From NCBI RefSeq assembly GCF_007990935.1, contig NZ_BJXJ01000003.1, forward strand, positions 1-64,000: a stretch of 64,000 nucleotides of DNA, read 5' to 3'. Under the pieces are notes generated by a model. That model was not told where the DNA came from, ran no database searches, and saw only the letters and a list, made by a program, of their open reading frames with translations. A program made the translations under genes and the position numbers. Below, piece after piece: positions 40,769-49,717 of this stretch (positions within the stretch are counted from its first letter, which is position 1; each line of letters begins with the position of its first letter). The stretch comes from Vibrio sagamiensis NBRC 104589. GTDB taxonomy: Bacteria; Pseudomonadota; Gammaproteobacteria; Enterobacterales; Vibrionaceae.

Positions 40769-41315
40769 GAAAATATTGTTTATTCCGCTTCTCGCTTTCT
40801 TAGTGCTTGCTGGCATTTTTGCGACGCAGTTGCTTCGTAATCAAGATGGCGATGATCCAACCAAACTTGAGTCTGTTTTGATCGGAAAAGCGGTCCCTAA
40901 GTTTCGTCTGGAAGACTTAGCTGAGCCAGGTAAAGAATATGATCAGGCGATTTTTAAAGGTGAACCTCTATTACTGAATGTTTGGGCTACATGGTGTCCT
41001 ACCTGTTATGCCGAGCACCAATATCTTAATGAGTTAGCTGGTCAAGGGGTTAAGATCATTGGCATGAACTATAAAGATGATCGTAATAAAGCCGTTGGTT
41101 GGTTAAATGAGCTAGGCAACCCTTATTTGATTAGCTTGTTTGATGGCAACGGCATGCTGGGTCTTGACTTAGGAGTGTATGGTGCGCCCGAAACTTTCAT
41201 TATTGATTCTAATGGCATTATTCGTTACCGCCACGTTGGAGATGTGAACCCACGGAATTGGTCGGAAACTTTAGAGCCTCTTTATAATCAATTGGTTGAG
41301 GAGGCAAAACAGTGA
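40761..41315 (+). CDS. ccmG: Periplasmic thiol:disulfide oxidoreductase CcmG (DsbE)
   Basis: CcmG reduces the apocytochrome CXXCH motif or CcmH before heme ligation. The 184-residue protein has an N-terminal membrane anchor (about 4-22), a thioredoxin fold, and the active site WCPTC with Cys79 and Cys82. The family's GVYGAPETFIID with the cis-proline follows. It overlaps ccmH by four bases. Confidence 0.97.
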   Translation: MSKKILFIPLLAFLVLAGIFATQLLRNQDGDDPTKLESVLIGKAVPKFRLEDLAEPGKEYDQAIFKGEPLLLNVWATWCPTCYAEHQYLNELAGQGVKIIGMNYKDDRNKAVGWLNELGNPYLISLFDGNGMLGLDLGVYGAPETFIIDSNGIIRYRHVGDVNPRNWSETLEPLYNQLVEEAKQ

Positions 41316-41800
41316 AACAGTTTCTCTTAATCACCTTCACAGCTCTATCCCTGTCTTTCATTTCACAGGCTGCGATTGAAGTATATGAATTTGACACTCT
41401 TGAGCAAGAGCAACAGTTCAAAGAATTAGGGCATACCCTGCGCTGTCCTAAATGTCAGAACAATACGATTTCAGATTCCAATGCTGAGTTGGCACAAGAC
41501 TTACGGCATAAAGTCTATGAAATGACGAAAAATGGCCAGTCCAAACAAGAAATCGTAGATTATATGATTGCTCGTTATGGCAATTTTGTAACGTATAACC
41601 CGCCATTTACCTTCGCTACCGCAATCTTATGGTTGGGTCCTCTTATGGTCGTTTTAGGTGGCTTTGGGATGATTATAAGGCGTAGTCGCCAAGCAAAACA
41701 GTACAGCAAACTAGATTCCAGCACACAATGGAGCGATGAAAAAGAAGCGCGTTTAAAGTCTTTGCTTGAGAAAGAAAACAACGGAGAAACGAAGTCATGA
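41312..41800 (+). CDS. ccmH: Cytochrome c maturation protein CcmH
   Basis: CcmH works with CcmF and CcmI and handles apocytochrome thiols. The 162-residue protein has a signal sequence (about 1-20), the LRCPKCQ motif with Cys45 and Cys48, and a C-terminal transmembrane helix at about 90-110 (FATAILWLGPLMVVLGGFG). It is the short CcmH form, with the CcmI part encoded by the next gene. Confidence 0.97.
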   Translation: MKQFLLITFTALSLSFISQAAIEVYEFDTLEQEQQFKELGHTLRCPKCQNNTISDSNAELAQDLRHKVYEMTKNGQSKQEIVDYMIARYGNFVTYNPPFTFATAILWLGPLMVVLGGFGMIIRRSRQAKQYSKLDSSTQWSDEKEARLKSLLEKENNGETKS

Positions 41801-43011
41801 CTCTATTTTGGATTTCTACCGTTTTACTTACGTTGGTTGCTTGTATTTTAGTGGCGTTGCCACTCATCAAAAAAAAGGGCAACAATGACGATGTTTTACG
41901 TGATGAACTTAACAAAGCACTCTATAAAGACCGTTTGTTAGAGCTGGCTGAAGAAACTAATGAAGGCTTAGTCGAGAATCAAGATGAGCTTATTTCTGAC
42001 TTGAAGCAGTCATTACTTGATGATATTCCTCATGATAAACAGGGTAAAGAAATTCATATCTCACCTAAAGCCGTGTTAATACCTGCATTATTACTAACTG
42101 TTTTGATGAGTTACGGTTTGTATCTTCGCTTTGGTGGTGCTCAAGAGGTAGTTCAATGGCAAGAGGTAAACTCGAACTTACCACAGTTGTCTAAGAAGCT
42201 ATTATCTTCATCGGCAACGCCTTTGAGTGAGGATGAGCTAGCTGATCTTGCTTTGGCACTACGCACCCGACTGCATTATCAACCAGAAGATGAAACGGGG
42301 TGGATGTTGCTTGGGCGTGTTGCAATGGCGAATCGTGACGTAACAACCGCGGTACAAGCGATGAAGAAGTCATACGCGCTAGACTCTGAGAATACAAATA
42401 TTCAATTAAGCTATGCCCAGGCTTTGATGCTATCACAAGATGAGATGGATCGAGATATGGCTCGTTCCGTTCTTGGTCGACTGATCCAGCAAGATTATGT
42501 CGACGTAAAGGTGTTTTCACTGCTGGCTTTTGATGCGTTTGAGCGACAAGACTTTCCTGCTGCGATTAAGTACTGGAGTCTCATGCAGCAAATGATTGGT
42601 GCTGACGATCCTCGTTATCAAATGTTGCAACGCAGTATTGAAAGTGCTCGTAAGCAGATTGCCGGTTCAGACTTGAGTGATAAAAGTATTGCTGTCGAAA
42701 TTAGTGTTTCGCCTCAAGCCCAGTTGAATCCTGATGCTGCATTGATCGTTTCTGTTCATCGAGCCGATGGTTCACCAATGCCTGTTGCAGCTGCTCGATA
42801 TCCATTGGGATCATTTCCGCGCACCGTTGTCTTAGACGATAGGAACTCCATGCTCGAGGGCCAGAAACTTTCGTCATTAGAAAAATTTATCATTCGTGTG
42901 CGAGCTGATTCAGATGGAAATGTGGCTACTCGTGATCATGATTGGTACGGTGAAAGTAAGATACTTGAATTTAGACAACCTGTTGCAGTGACCATTGATC
43001 AGCAATATTAA
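41797..43011 (+). CDS. ccmI: Cytochrome c maturation protein CcmI
   Basis: CcmI is the apocytochrome chaperone that binds C-terminal helices through TPR repeats. The 404-residue protein has two N-terminal transmembrane helices (about 4-22 and 92-110), TPR-like repeats (about 150-290: ETGWMLLGRVAMANRDVTTA), and a periplasmic C-terminal domain. It ends the ccm operon. The terminator at 43114-43146 follows. Confidence 0.94.
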   Translation: MTLFWISTVLLTLVACILVALPLIKKKGNNDDVLRDELNKALYKDRLLELAEETNEGLVENQDELISDLKQSLLDDIPHDKQGKEIHISPKAVLIPALLLTVLMSYGLYLRFGGAQEVVQWQEVNSNLPQLSKKLLSSSATPLSEDELADLALALRTRLHYQPEDETGWMLLGRVAMANRDVTTAVQAMKKSYALDSENTNIQLSYAQALMLSQDEMDRDMARSVLGRLIQQDYVDVKVFSLLAFDAFERQDFPAAIKYWSLMQQMIGADDPRYQMLQRSIESARKQIAGSDLSDKSIAVEISVSPQAQLNPDAALIVSVHRADGSPMPVAAARYPLGSFPRTVVLDDRNSMLEGQKLSSLEKFIIRVRADSDGNVATRDHDWYGESKILEFRQPVAVTIDQQY

Positions 43012-43113
43012 TGGTGTCAAAAATAGGCTTGTTTGATATATAAAATTCACGCTTACCAAACATTATTCTAACCCCTTATGTGGTACGCAGTCCCACAATA
43101 CAGTAGAATAACC

Positions 43114-43146
43114 AATGCCAGTTGCAAGACTGGTATTTTGTTTTTC
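43114..43146 (+). terminator. Intrinsic terminator after the ccm operon
   Basis: TGCCAGT pairs with ACTGGTA (one G-T pair) around a six-base loop and is followed by the T-rich run TTTTGTTTTT. It lies about 100 bases after ccmI. Confidence 0.7.
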
Positions 43147-43148
43147 TC

Positions 43149-43200
43149 CCCAAGTATTTTTCAGATCGCATTGGAATGAGCTATATGAAAAGTACTTGGG
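43149..43200. repeat. Intergenic palindromic repeat, copy C (variant inner sequence)
   Basis: The arm beginning CCCAAGTATTTTTCAGAT is the near-complement of the arm ending GTACTTGGG, with 16 of 18 positions matching. The outer CCCAAGT is shared with the other five copies, but the inner part differs. It lies just after the ccm terminator and before mlaA. Confidence 0.6.
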
Positions 43201-43227
43201 TTATTAACCATTGTTATGGAACGAAGA

Positions 43228-44001
43228 ATGCAGCGTAAATTTACCTCCTTTCTTTTGCTGTTTTTGGTTGTTGGATTAGTGGGCTGTTCCAGTGCTCCTC
43301 AACAGGTAACAGATGCGGAAGGAAATGTCATTACCTCAAATGTTTATGACCCTTTTGAAGATTTTAACCGCACAATGTGGGATCTTAACTATAATTACCT
43401 CGACCCGTATTTTGTGAGACCTATTGCTCTTACCTACGTGGATTACACTCCTGTGCCTATTCGAGCAGGCATTGCAAATTTTTTATCTAATCTGGACGAG
43501 CCTTCAAGTATCGTAAATAACCTATTAATGGGAAATGGTGAAAGAGCAGTGGATCATTTCAACCGTTTTTGGATTAACTCCACGTTTGGTTTACTTGGCT
43601 TAATTGATATTGCTACGGCTGCGGGTATTACCAAAAATGACAATAAAGCATTTGGTGACGCAGTTGGTCACTATGGTGTAGGAAATGGCCCTTACTTGAT
43701 GTTGCCAGGCTATGGTCCTTACACGCTAAGAAAAACGACAGATACTGTTGATGGTATGTATGTTCCATTATCTTATCTGAATATCTGGACAGGTTTAGGC
43801 AAATGGGTATTTGAAGGGTTAGAAAAACGAGCATTAGTGGTTCCTCAAGAAGCACAGTTACGTTCTTCCCCTGATCCTTATATTCTTACTCGTGATGCCT
43901 ACCTGCAAAGGCAGGATTTTAAAGCGGAGATTGAGTCACTGGACGAAGAAGATGCAGAAGAAGAAGCTTATTTAGATGAGTATTTAGAAGAAGAGTTCTA
44001 A
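43228..44001 (+). CDS. mlaA: Outer membrane lipid asymmetry lipoprotein MlaA (VacJ)
   Basis: MlaA removes misplaced phospholipids from the outer leaflet of the outer membrane and hands them to MlaC. The 257-residue lipoprotein has a signal peptide ending in the lipobox LVGCSS, with Cys20 as the lipidation site. The VacJ domain follows (DPFEDFNRTMWDLNYNYLDP; TFGLLGLIDIATAAGI). The acidic tail is common in vibrios. I prefer the ATG at 43228 because a GGAACGAAGA site precedes it. The ATG at 43216 has none. Confidence 0.94.
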   Translation: MQRKFTSFLLLFLVVGLVGCSSAPQQVTDAEGNVITSNVYDPFEDFNRTMWDLNYNYLDPYFVRPIALTYVDYTPVPIRAGIANFLSNLDEPSSIVNNLLMGNGERAVDHFNRFWINSTFGLLGLIDIATAAGITKNDNKAFGDAVGHYGVGNGPYLMLPGYGPYTLRKTTDTVDGMYVPLSYLNIWTGLGKWVFEGLEKRALVVPQEAQLRSSPDPYILTRDAYLQRQDFKAEIESLDEEDAEEEAYLDEYLEEEF

Positions 44002-44023
44002 ACTTCGGAACATATTTGAACAT

Positions 44024-44049
44024 AAAAAGGCTGGAGTTCCAGCCTTTTT
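44024..44049. terminator. Bidirectional terminator between mlaA and fadL
   Basis: AAAAAGGCTGGA pairs with TCCAGCCTTTTT around a minimal loop. A runs on one side and T runs on the other let it work for both convergent genes. Confidence 0.9.
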
Positions 44050-44074
44050 CATTAGGGTTGATTATATTAACCTC

Positions 44075-45331
44075 TTAAAAACTGCGGCTGTACTGTAAGC
44101 CAAACAGGATAGCATCAGCACGTGTGGTTGCTGATAGAGAGGATAAGTTTCCAGAGCCTATTGGGCTTGGTGTTGACTCACTTACTTTAACATCTTTGCC
44201 CATTAGATAGGTTAGGCCTAGGTCGAAATTAGACTCACTATCGATGTGGTAGGTAAAGCCAGCAGAAAACCATTGACGGTCAGAATCTGGTACTGAGACC
44301 GAGGTCAATGAGTCTTGAGCGCTGGTGTCATACATATAACCAGCACGCAGTGTCCAGTCGTTGTTGAGGTAGTAGGTTCCGCCTAAAGAGTAATGCCAGC
44401 CGTCTTGCCATTTGTACTGTTTGTTGTACTTTGAACCGAGTGGAGAGCCTTTTAGGTTACTAAAAGCAATTTGATCAAAGTCACTCCAAGAAATGTACTG
44501 GATAGAGTAGTGCACCGCAAACTGCGTATTTTCTAGCTTGTGGAATCCTGAAAATTCAGCCATATCAGGCAGCGGAAGTACGATTTTTTGTCCTTTATCA
44601 TCTTTTGCATCCATCTCAGGGCTAAAGCGATAAGACAAACCAAAGCGATTATGATCATCCAACTCATACACGGTACCGAGGTTAAAACCTAATGCCCAAC
44701 CATCTGCTTTCTCTACATTTACGAGATCCATTCCACCAATGAGAGGCACATCCGCACTGGCTGTACGTTTCATACTGCCTTGACCGTAAATTAAGTCCAA
44801 GCCAGCGCCAAAACTCCATTGTTCGTTAAGTCGGTAAGAGCCTGCTACTCCAAAGTTGGCACTTTTCACATCGGTTAGACCACCGTATTCTTTTGCGATA
44901 AAACTGTCGCTAAATTCAGTTTTTGTACCGAAATTAGAATAACCGTTGACACCCCAAGCAAATTGCTCGTTGACTGGCACAATAAGGTGAATATTAGGAG
45001 CAATGGAAGTATCACCAGCATCATCATAATTAGAATCTACTGGCTGAGTTATAGCCATTTGGCAACTAATGCCACAATATTTCGCATTTTTAACGTCGAT
45101 CATGGTGGTTATTGTTTCGAACCCCAGAGATAACTCCATTTTATCGAAAAGAGCCATGGCGGCAGGGTTTCTTGCCATTACTGAGGCATTATCGGCGATA
45201 ACGGCATCACCAGCGAAAGCACGACCAAGACCAGTTGCAGACTGAGCATTTAACTGAAAGCCTGCTGCCATGGCTTGACTTGATGCCACGGTAACGGCTA
45301 CTGCTAAGAGAGTCTTATTAAATAGACGCAT
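44075..45331 (-). CDS. fadL: Outer membrane long-chain fatty acid transporter FadL
   Basis: FadL is the outer membrane beta barrel that takes up long-chain fatty acids. The 418-residue protein has a signal peptide cut after AMA (residues 1-23). The FadL hatch signature follows (GFQLNAQSATGLGRAFAGDA; NPAAMALFDKMELSLG), with amphipathic strands and a C-terminal Phe (LQYSRSF) as in outer membrane barrels. It is divergent from fadIJ across an 858-base gap. Vibrios often carry several FadL proteins, so the exact substrate is not certain. Confidence 0.93.
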   Translation of the reverse strand: MRLFNKTLLAVAVTVASSQAMAAGFQLNAQSATGLGRAFAGDAVIADNASVMARNPAAMALFDKMELSLGFETITTMIDVKNAKYCGISCQMAITQPVDSNYDDAGDTSIAPNIHLIVPVNEQFAWGVNGYSNFGTKTEFSDSFIAKEYGGLTDVKSANFGVAGSYRLNEQWSFGAGLDLIYGQGSMKRTASADVPLIGGMDLVNVEKADGWALGFNLGTVYELDDHNRFGLSYRFSPEMDAKDDKGQKIVLPLPDMAEFSGFHKLENTQFAVHYSIQYISWSDFDQIAFSNLKGSPLGSKYNKQYKWQDGWHYSLGGTYYLNNDWTLRAGYMYDTSAQDSLTSVSVPDSDRQWFSAGFTYHIDSESNFDLGLTYLMGKDVKVSESTPSPIGSGNLSSLSATTRADAILFGLQYSRSF

Positions 45332-45933
45332 TATTTATTCCTTGTTAGTTTTGTCTTTTGGAACGGTAAAATTGGCGTTGGGGTAGTCAACCAATAACGT
45401 GTCTGATACTAGCCCATAAAGGTCAGTCAATTGGATGGTTTTTTGCTTCAATGTGTAAAAATGCTGCCTAAATTGCCCAATTTAGTAGTTAAAATGATTA
45501 TTCTAGAGTTTTGGCTCTATATTAAAAGTGATGGGGAAAAGTAAATTTAACCTTTATCGGAGAGTTTATTTGATATAGAAGCAAACTTTAACATTTTTAA
45601 TGGTTTTAGCGTCAATAACACTTCTTTTAAGCTCTTTAACCAAAATTGGTTGTTTTGAAATTTAAGAAATCGGGCTTATTCGTTAAGCCATAATTACCGA
45701 GTCCTTTAGGTTTACAGCTAATGATTTTGTAGTGAATTAGCCATACGCTTTTTAAGTTAAAATTGATCTATTTCAAAAACTGAATTCGTGAAGAGGTTAT
45801 AGTCGTCCATGTCATCTCGTTGGTCTAAATAGGCCAGCATGTTGAGCAAGATGACTTCCTTTTTGAAGGCTGACTTTACTTTCTCTTAATCATAATATGA
45901 TTATTTTATCTAAATTGTTTTATCATCACTTTG

Positions 45934-45960
45934 ACCACACTTAATCGTGTGGTTTTTTTT
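45934..45960 (+). terminator. Orphan intrinsic terminator (possible small RNA or leader end)
   Basis: ACCACAC pairs with GTGTGGT around a six-base loop and runs into eight T residues. No plus-strand gene lies upstream, since fadL points away. The hairpin therefore probably ends a small RNA that starts somewhere in 45500-45900, or attenuates a long leader of fadIJ. I found no convincing promoter for such a transcript. Confidence 0.7.
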
Positions 45961-46125
45961 ATTCAAAAATTACCTTTTTTCATACTCAAATTCCTTGAAA
46001 TCAATTGGCCATCTTTTCACGCTTTTAGGTTCATTACAGCAGCCCATTGTATTAGTATGCCGACATCCCGGTATTATTTGATAGTGTTGTAAAACAGTCC
46101 GTATCACGTTTATTCATACACATGT

Positions 46126-46153
46126 TTGAAACATTTAACATTTTGATTACACT
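46126..46153 (+). promoter_or_regulatory. Putative sigma-70 promoter of fadIJ
   Basis: TTGAAA at 46126-46131 and TACACT at 46148-46153 are 16 bases apart. The FadR operator match starts within a few bases after the -10 element, so bound FadR would cover the transcription start. Confidence 0.5.
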
Positions 46154-46156
46154 GTT

Positions 46157-46173
46157 GTCAGGTCAGACCTCTT
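46157..46173 (+). promoter_or_regulatory. FadR operator before fadI
   Basis: GTCAGGTCAGACCTCTT contains the core GGTCAGACC of the FadR consensus TGGTCNGACC(A/T). It lies just after the -10 match, where FadR would repress fadIJ until long-chain acyl-CoA releases it. FadR itself is not in the window. Confidence 0.7.
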
Positions 46174-46189
46174 GTTTAAAGGAGAAAAT

Positions 46190-47497
46190 ATGGGCAAGCA
46201 GGAAGTAAGAACACGTCAAGGTGAACGAATTGCCATTGTAGCAGGGCTGAGAACTCCCTTTGCTCGTCAAAGTACAGAATTTTGCCAAGTACCTGCAGTA
46301 GATCTGGGTAAGATGGTAATTAATGAAATGCTTGAGCGAACTGATATCGATCCAAAATTGATCGATCAAGTTGTATTTGGTCAAGTAATACAGATGCCAG
46401 AAGCACCTAATATTGCACGTGAAATTGTTTTAGGTACAGGTATGAATATTCATACTGATGCTTATAGTGTTACACGTGCGTGCGCCACCAGTTTCCAGTC
46501 TGCGGTGAATATTACAGAAAGTATTATGGCTGGCAGCATAGAAATTGGGATAGCGGGTGGTGCGGACTCTTCTTCTGTTGTGCCAATTGGTGTCTCTAAA
46601 AACTTAGCAGCAAACCTTTTGGCTTTGAGTAAAACCAAAACCTTGGGGCAAAAGTTAAACTTACTGAAAACACTGAGCTTTAAAGACTTGATGCCAGTTC
46701 CTCCTGCTGTTGCAGAATACTCGACAGGTCTATCTATGGGGCAAACGGCAGAACAGATGGCTAAATCGCATGGTATTAGCCGCGCAGATCAAGATGCTCT
46801 GGCTCACCGTTCTCACACACTGGCCTCTCAGGCTTGGCGTGATGGTAAAATTCAAGATGAAGTGATGACGGCTTTTCCAGAACCTTATAAGCAATGGATC
46901 TCTGAAGATAATAATATTCGTCACGATTCAACATTAGAAGGTTACACAAAACTTCGTCCCGCTTTTGATCGCGAATATGGCAGTGTGACCGCTGCCAATA
47001 GCACCCCTTTAACCGACGGTGGAGCTGCGATTATGCTAATGTCAGAAGGGAAAGCTCAAGCGTTAGGGATGGAAATTCTAGGCTTTGTTCGTGGTTATGC
47101 CTTTTCTGCAATTGGCGTTGAAAAAGACATGTTGATGGGGCCAACGTATGCCACAGCAAAAGTATTAAGCAATACCGGCTTAGCTTTATCTGACCTGACA
47201 TTAATCGATATGCATGAAGCGTTTGCTGCTCAAGCTTTAGCAAACGTTAAAATGTTTGCTTCAGATACATTCGCTCAAAATTATCTAGGACGGACTAAGG
47301 CAATTGGTGAAATAGATATGGATAGATTTAATGTCCTTGGTGGTTCTATTGCATATGGTCATCCGTTTGCAGCAACTGGAGCTCGGATGATGACTCAAAC
47401 TCTTCGAGAATTAAAACGTCGAGGTGGGGGACTGGCATTAAATACTGCATGTGCTGCTGGTGGACTTGGTGCAGCAATAATTTTGGAGGTTGAGTAA
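46190..47497 (+). CDS. fadI: 3-ketoacyl-CoA thiolase FadI
   Basis: FadI is the thiolase of the FadIJ beta-oxidation complex. The 435-residue protein has active Cys98 ([12 protein letters not shown]), the His in [14 protein letters not shown], and the C-terminal active sequence [16 protein letters not shown] with a second Cys. ATG at 46190 is chosen because AAAGGAGA sits at the right distance before it. An ATG at 46172 lies upstream of that site. The stop codon overlaps the fadJ start in TAATG. Confidence 0.96.
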   Translation: MGKQEVRTRQGERIAIVAGLRTPFARQSTEFCQVPAVDLGKMVINEMLERTDIDPKLIDQVVFGQVIQMPEAPNIAREIVLGTGMNIHTDAYSVTRACATSFQSAVNITESIMAGSIEIGIAGGADSSSVVPIGVSKNLAANLLALSKTKTLGQKLNLLKTLSFKDLMPVPPAVAEYSTGLSMGQTAEQMAKSHGISRADQDALAHRSHTLASQAWRDGKIQDEVMTAFPEPYKQWISEDNNIRHDSTLEGYTKLRPAFDREYGSVTAANSTPLTDGGAAIMLMSEGKAQALGMEILGFVRGYAFSAIGVEKDMLMGPTYATAKVLSNTGLALSDLTLIDMHEAFAAQALANVKMFASDTFAQNYLGRTKAIGEIDMDRFNVLGGSIAYGHPFAATGARMMTQTLRELKRRGGGLALNTACAAGGLGAAIILEVE

Positions 47498-49614
47498 TGA
47501 GCAAGCAAAATGCATTGAGTTTAACCGTTGATGAGCAAAACATTGCTTGGCTGGCCATTGACGCTCCAAACGAAAAAATGAACACGTTGCAAGCCGCTTT
47601 TGGTGATGAAATGCTGACAATCTTTAATCAACTAAATGATACCAGTAGTATTAAAGGTCTGATTGTCCATTCTCTTAAACCGGATAACTTTGTTGCAGGT
47701 GCTGATGTTCGGATGTTAGAAGCTTGCAAAACAGCAGATGAAGCTGAAATACTGGCTAAGCAAGGTCAACAATTGTTTCAGCAACTGTCAGATCTTCCTT
47801 ATCCTGTTGTCGCTGCGATCCATGGCCCTTGCTTAGGTGGAGGTTTAGAGCTAGCTCTTGCTTGTGATTATCGAGTATGTACGGATTCAAATAAAACACG
47901 TCTTGGCTTACCAGAAGTGCAGTTAGGTCTTTTGCCAGGTTCAGGAGGAACCCAGCGTTTGCCTCGTCTAATTGGTTTATTACCGTCACTAGATTTGATT
48001 TTAACGGGTAAGCAACTTCGTGCTAAAAAAGCGCAAAAAATGGGGATTGTAGATGCCTGCGTACCAAAAGTTATTTTATTAGACGTAGCGAAAAAATTCA
48101 TCGAAAAGGGTAAAGTAAGAAGCCAAAAGAAAACATCTACCAAAGAAAAGTTAATGTCAGGAAATGGCTTAGCTCGTAAGTTAGTGTTTGAGCAAGCGAC
48201 TAAGAAAACTCATGAAAAAACACGAGGAAATTATCCTGCTACCAAGGCTATTTTGGAAGTAATTCAATTAGGGCTGGAAAAAGGATTTGTATCGGGACAA
48301 GAACTTGAAGCCAAACGATTTGGTGAGTTAGTGATGAGCCCGGAATCGAAATCACTTCGTTCGATCTTCTTTGCAACGACTGAAATGAAAAAAGAAAACG
48401 GCGCTCAAGCCAACCCAACGCCTACTTGCAGGATAGGTGTTCTTGGTGGTGGTTTAATGGGGGCTGGGATCAGTTATGTCTCTTTGGCTAAAGCCAAGTT
48501 GCCTGTTCGAATAAAAGATGTGAGTAATGATGGTGTGTTAAACGCCTTTAATTATAATTACAAACTTCTAGAAAAACAGCGCAAACGTCGCATATTATCC
48601 AAGGCGAATGTGCAAGCAAAAATGCTACAACTGACAGGCGGTATCGACTTTAATCATTTTGATAGAGTTGATGTTGTAATCGAAGCGGTATTTGAAGACT
48701 TGGAATTGAAGCAACAGATGGTGGCAGATATAGAAGTGTATGCCAAGCAAAGTACTATTTTTGCAACCAATACATCTTCATTGCCCATCTATCAAATCGC
48801 TGCACAGGCTGAGAGACCTGAGAATATTGTCGGCTTACATTACTTTAGTCCAGTAGAAAAAATGCCGTTGGTTGAAGTGATTCCTCACGAAACGACATCT
48901 GAAAATACCATCGCAACTGTAGTTGCCTTGGCAAAAAAACAGGGCAAAACTCCGATTGTTGTCAAAGATAAAGCGGGGTTTTACGTTAACCGAATACTTG
49001 CGCCCTATATGAATGAGTCTGCGTTGATCTTGTTGGAAAATGAGCCAATTGAGAAACTAGATGGGGCTTTACTCGATTTTGGTTTTCCTGTTGGTCCGAT
49101 TGCGTTGCTTGATGAAGTCGGTGTCGATATCGGCGCCAAGATCATGCCGATTATGGTCAAAGAATTGGGTGAACGCTTTAAAGGCCCAGATGTTTTCGAT
49201 ACATTATTGAATGATGGTCGAAAAGGGCGTAAGAGTGGAAAAGGTTTTTATACTTACAAAGGCAAAAAGAAAGACGTCGACAAGTCCGTTTATAAACTGC
49301 TGAACTTAAACCCAGAATCTAAGCTATCTGGCGATGAGATTGCACTACGCTGTGTTTTACCAATGTTAAATGAAGCGGTGCGCTGTTTGGACGACGGTAT
49401 TATTCGCTCTCCCCGTGATGGTGATATTGGTGCGATATTTGGCATTGGTTTTCCTCCATTTCTTGGTGGCCCATTTCATTATATGGATCAATTTGGCTTA
49501 AGAGAATTGGTTGAGAAAATGAATGAATTTGCGACTAAATATGGTGAGCGTTTCGCACCTTGTGATGGGCTACTAACACGTGCTGGTGAAGGTCGTCTTT
49601 TTTACGATGAGTGA
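47497..49614 (+). CDS. fadJ: Multifunctional fatty acid oxidation alpha subunit FadJ
   Basis: FadJ hydrates enoyl-CoA and oxidises 3-hydroxyacyl-CoA in beta-oxidation. The 705-residue protein has an N-terminal crotonase domain (about 1-190; [40 protein letters not shown]), a linker, and a 3-hydroxyacyl-CoA dehydrogenase part with NAD site [14 protein letters not shown] near residue 315. The dehydrogenase active-site sequence [18 protein letters not shown] follows. Length and order fit FadJ rather than FadB. Confidence 0.96.
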   Translation: MSKQNALSLTVDEQNIAWLAIDAPNEKMNTLQAAFGDEMLTIFNQLNDTSSIKGLIVHSLKPDNFVAGADVRMLEACKTADEAEILAKQGQQLFQQLSDLPYPVVAAIHGPCLGGGLELALACDYRVCTDSNKTRLGLPEVQLGLLPGSGGTQRLPRLIGLLPSLDLILTGKQLRAKKAQKMGIVDACVPKVILLDVAKKFIEKGKVRSQKKTSTKEKLMSGNGLARKLVFEQATKKTHEKTRGNYPATKAILEVIQLGLEKGFVSGQELEAKRFGELVMSPESKSLRSIFFATTEMKKENGAQANPTPTCRIGVLGGGLMGAGISYVSLAKAKLPVRIKDVSNDGVLNAFNYNYKLLEKQRKRRILSKANVQAKMLQLTGGIDFNHFDRVDVVIEAVFEDLELKQQMVADIEVYAKQSTIFATNTSSLPIYQIAAQAERPENIVGLHYFSPVEKMPLVEVIPHETTSENTIATVVALAKKQGKTPIVVKDKAGFYVNRILAPYMNESALILLENEPIEKLDGALLDFGFPVGPIALLDEVGVDIGAKIMPIMVKELGERFKGPDVFDTLLNDGRKGRKSGKGFYTYKGKKKDVDKSVYKLLNLNPESKLSGDEIALRCVLPMLNEAVRCLDDGIIRSPRDGDIGAIFGIGFPPFLGGPFHYMDQFGLRELVEKMNEFATKYGERFAPCDGLLTRAGEGRLFYDE

Positions 49615-49639
49615 ATGTTTGTAAAAATTTCGTAATGAC

Positions 49640-49672
49640 AACTAGGCGGCCCATGGTTCGCCGCCTAGTTTA
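49640..49672. terminator. Bidirectional terminator between fadJ and the M16 peptidase gene
   Basis: ACTAGGCGGC pairs with GCCGCCTAGT around a nine-base loop. It is a GC-rich ten-base stem between two convergent genes. The T run after it is short. Confidence 0.75.
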
Positions 49673-49717
49673 ACTAGTGAATGGTTCAAAAGCTTGCGAT
49701 GGCAGCTTTTTTCATAT

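Larger units (their letters stand above)
45332..46189. other. Long intergenic region between fadL and fadI
   Basis: No credible protein gene lies in these 858 bases. The part 45340-45780 is AT-rich, with a weak half FadR-like sequence (GGTCAGTC near 45421) before fadL. An orphan intrinsic terminator on the plus strand lies at 45934-45960. The right end holds a promoter match and a FadR operator match for fadI. Confidence 0.7.

Noticed and set aside
45400..45440. A FadR operator before fadL
   Set aside because: Only a half-like GGTCAGTC is present and the second half does not match.
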